Shown one piece after another: positions 5,964-6,485 of a stretch of DNA of 6,485 nt. Under the pieces are notes generated by a model. The model saw only the letters and a program-made list of their open reading frames with translations, ran no database searches and was not told where the DNA came from. The translations under genes and the position numbers were made by a program. The stretch comes from Oscillospiraceae bacterium (GTDB lineage: Bacteria; Bacillota; Clostridia; Oscillospirales; Oscillospiraceae). Location: contig JAFXBH010000006.1 in NCBI GenBank assembly GCA_017521875.1, positions 1-6,485 of the forward strand. The letters are read 5' to 3'. The stretch's first letter is position 1; each line of letters opens with the position of its first letter.

Positions 5964-6197
5964 TTACTCTGCCTTGGCGGCCTGATCAGCCTCATAGGCT
6001 TCCAGGAAATGATTCAACTGGGCCAGGAAAGGATCGCAGTCGATGCCGTGAACAGCGCAAGCCTCCTCTACGGTCTCACCCCGTGCAGAGGGGCAGCCCA
6101 GGCAGTGCATGCCGATTGCAAAGAACAGGGGAGCAGCCTGCGGTGCAATATCCAGAATATCACCGATAATGGTGTTTTTTTCGATTTTTACAGCCAT
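5964..6197 (-). CDS. DUF1858 small CxxC redox-disulfide domain protein
   Basis: This 77-residue protein consists almost wholly of one DUF1858 domain, also described as the hybrid-cluster-protein-associated redox disulfide domain. The family pattern is clear: TIIGDILDIAPQAAPLF (9-25), then GMHCLGCPSARGET (29-42) with the CxxC pair Cys32/Cys35, then VEEACAVHGID (43-53), and a C-terminal helix ending in a charged, Ala-rich tail. Two more cysteines (47 and 54) are present. There is no signal peptide or membrane segment. The domain is thought to bind metal or do dithiol chemistry, but no reaction is assigned with certainty. The start has GGAGG (6205-6209) seven bases upstream and a promoter at 6227-6255. 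No hcp gene is visible. It is the first gene of the transcript that may read on into trmK, through a hairpin. Confidence 0.92.
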   Translation of the reverse strand: MAVKIEKNTIIGDILDIAPQAAPLFFAIGMHCLGCPSARGETVEEACAVHGIDCDPFLAQLNHFLEAYEADQAAKAE

Positions 6198-6226
6198 AAT
6201 AATACCTCCAATAGCATTCTTTCCGT

Positions 6227-6255
6227 ATTATAACCCCGCATTTGCAAAAAAACAA
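6227..6255 (-). promoter_or_regulatory. Promoter of the DUF1858 gene
   Basis: On the minus strand a perfect TATAAT (6232-6227) lies 17 bases after TTGTTT (6255-6250), which matches the -35 consensus in its TTG. Transcription would start near 6220, leaving a leader of about 23 bases with GGAGG in it. It is probably also the main promoter for trmK and the NIF3 gene by readthrough, because no other promoter was found between. Confidence 0.75.
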
Positions 6256-6312
6256 GAGGGAAATTGCGAATTCTACAAGATTTAAATATGACTGCATGCA
6301 GCAAATGCTGAA

Positions 6313-6485
6313 CTATTTTATTAATTCACGGTATAATCCTACCACGCCACGTACGCCGAAATCATAGGCTTGCTGAGCCAGTGCAGAAAGGTCCTCTCTT
6401 GTCCGTGTGAGATGAAAAATTGCCTGATCTTTCTGTATTTCCACATCATAGTGACAACAGAGATTCGAATCTTCCAGAGGGAAAC
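6313..6485 (-). CDS. 3' end of an unidentified gene, cut by the window edge
   Basis: On the minus strand a frame runs open from the right edge to TAG at 6315-6313, giving the last 56 residues of a protein. The tail reads plausibly as protein: a patch with two adjacent cysteines (CCHYDVE), a beta-like stretch AIFHLTRT, then a likely helix LSALAQQAYDFGV and a final GLYRELIK. Codon use (CAG, GGC, CTG with some ATT/CTT) resembles its neighbours. Two other frames are also partly open here, so the call rests on composition and on the stop lying just before the next gene's promoter region. I do not recognise the family. No convincing terminator follows the stop, so readthrough into the DUF1858 gene is possible. 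Confidence 0.6.
   Translation of the reverse strand, partial: FPLEDSNLCCHYDVEIQKDQAIFHLTRTREDLSALAQQAYDFGVRGVVGLYRELIK

Noticed and set aside
6292..6310. Palindrome CTGCATGCAG and overlapping CAGC/GCTG repeat between the partial gene and the DUF1858 promoter
   Set aside because: The hairpin stem is only about four pairs with no U-tract; a 10-base palindrome alone is not enough to call an operator.
6332..6337. Plus-strand TATAAT near the right edge
   Set aside because: No usable -35 at the right spacing, and it lies within the likely minus-strand coding tail.
6412..6485. Plus-strand ATG frame open to the right edge
   Set aside because: Only about 24 codons are visible, with no Shine-Dalgarno; it overlaps a more protein-like minus-strand frame.

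Overview
The window reads as an ordinary chromosomal stretch from a low-to-mid GC, anaerobic, fermentative Firmicute, most likely class Clostridia (perhaps a gut Oscillospirales-type organism; the rank below class is a guess). Supporting signs are strong AGGAGG-type Shine-Dalgarno sites, compact U-tract terminators, TTGACA/TATAAT-type promoters, the trmK-NIF3 gene pair typical of Firmicutes, and an acetate kinase / lactate-type dehydrogenase fermentation set. No mobile element, CRISPR array, rRNA, tRNA or phage gene was seen, and no stretch longer than about 160 bases lacks a gene.

Layout. Positions 65-3607 are on the plus strand: ackA (acetate kinase), a terminator hairpin, pepT (tripeptidase T), a second terminator, a textbook sigma-A promoter, and a lactate/malate dehydrogenase family gene. 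Two back-to-back hairpins at 3619-3684 separate this block from a convergent minus-strand block. Read in its direction of transcription, from the right edge, that block holds the 3' end of an unidentified gene (6485-6313), a promoter, a small DUF1858 CxxC protein (6197-5964), a hairpin, trmK (tRNA adenine-22 N1-methyltransferase), a NIF3-family metal protein overlapping trmK by ATGA, and yebC with its own extended -10 promoter embedded at the NIF3 stop codon.

How the genes fit together. The left block is catabolic: AckA makes ATP from acetyl phosphate, PepT finishes peptide breakdown to free amino acids, and the dehydrogenase reoxidises NADH. The right block concerns RNA and translation (TrmK, YebC) plus two small metal/redox-type proteins (NIF3, DUF1858) whose biochemical roles are not settled.

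Most notable points. (1) The dehydrogenase carries Arg at the residue that normally separates malate (Arg) from lactate (Gln) dehydrogenases, but keeps lactate-type residues elsewhere, so its substrate is uncertain. (2) At two junctions (ackA-pepT and DUF1858-trmK) a terminator-like hairpin sits directly against the next gene's ribosome binding site with no room for a promoter, implying regulated readthrough or processing. (3) Two apparent start codons are too far upstream (dehydrogenase, trmK); internal starts with good Shine-Dalgarno sites are preferred. I did not find a convincing undescribed system here.
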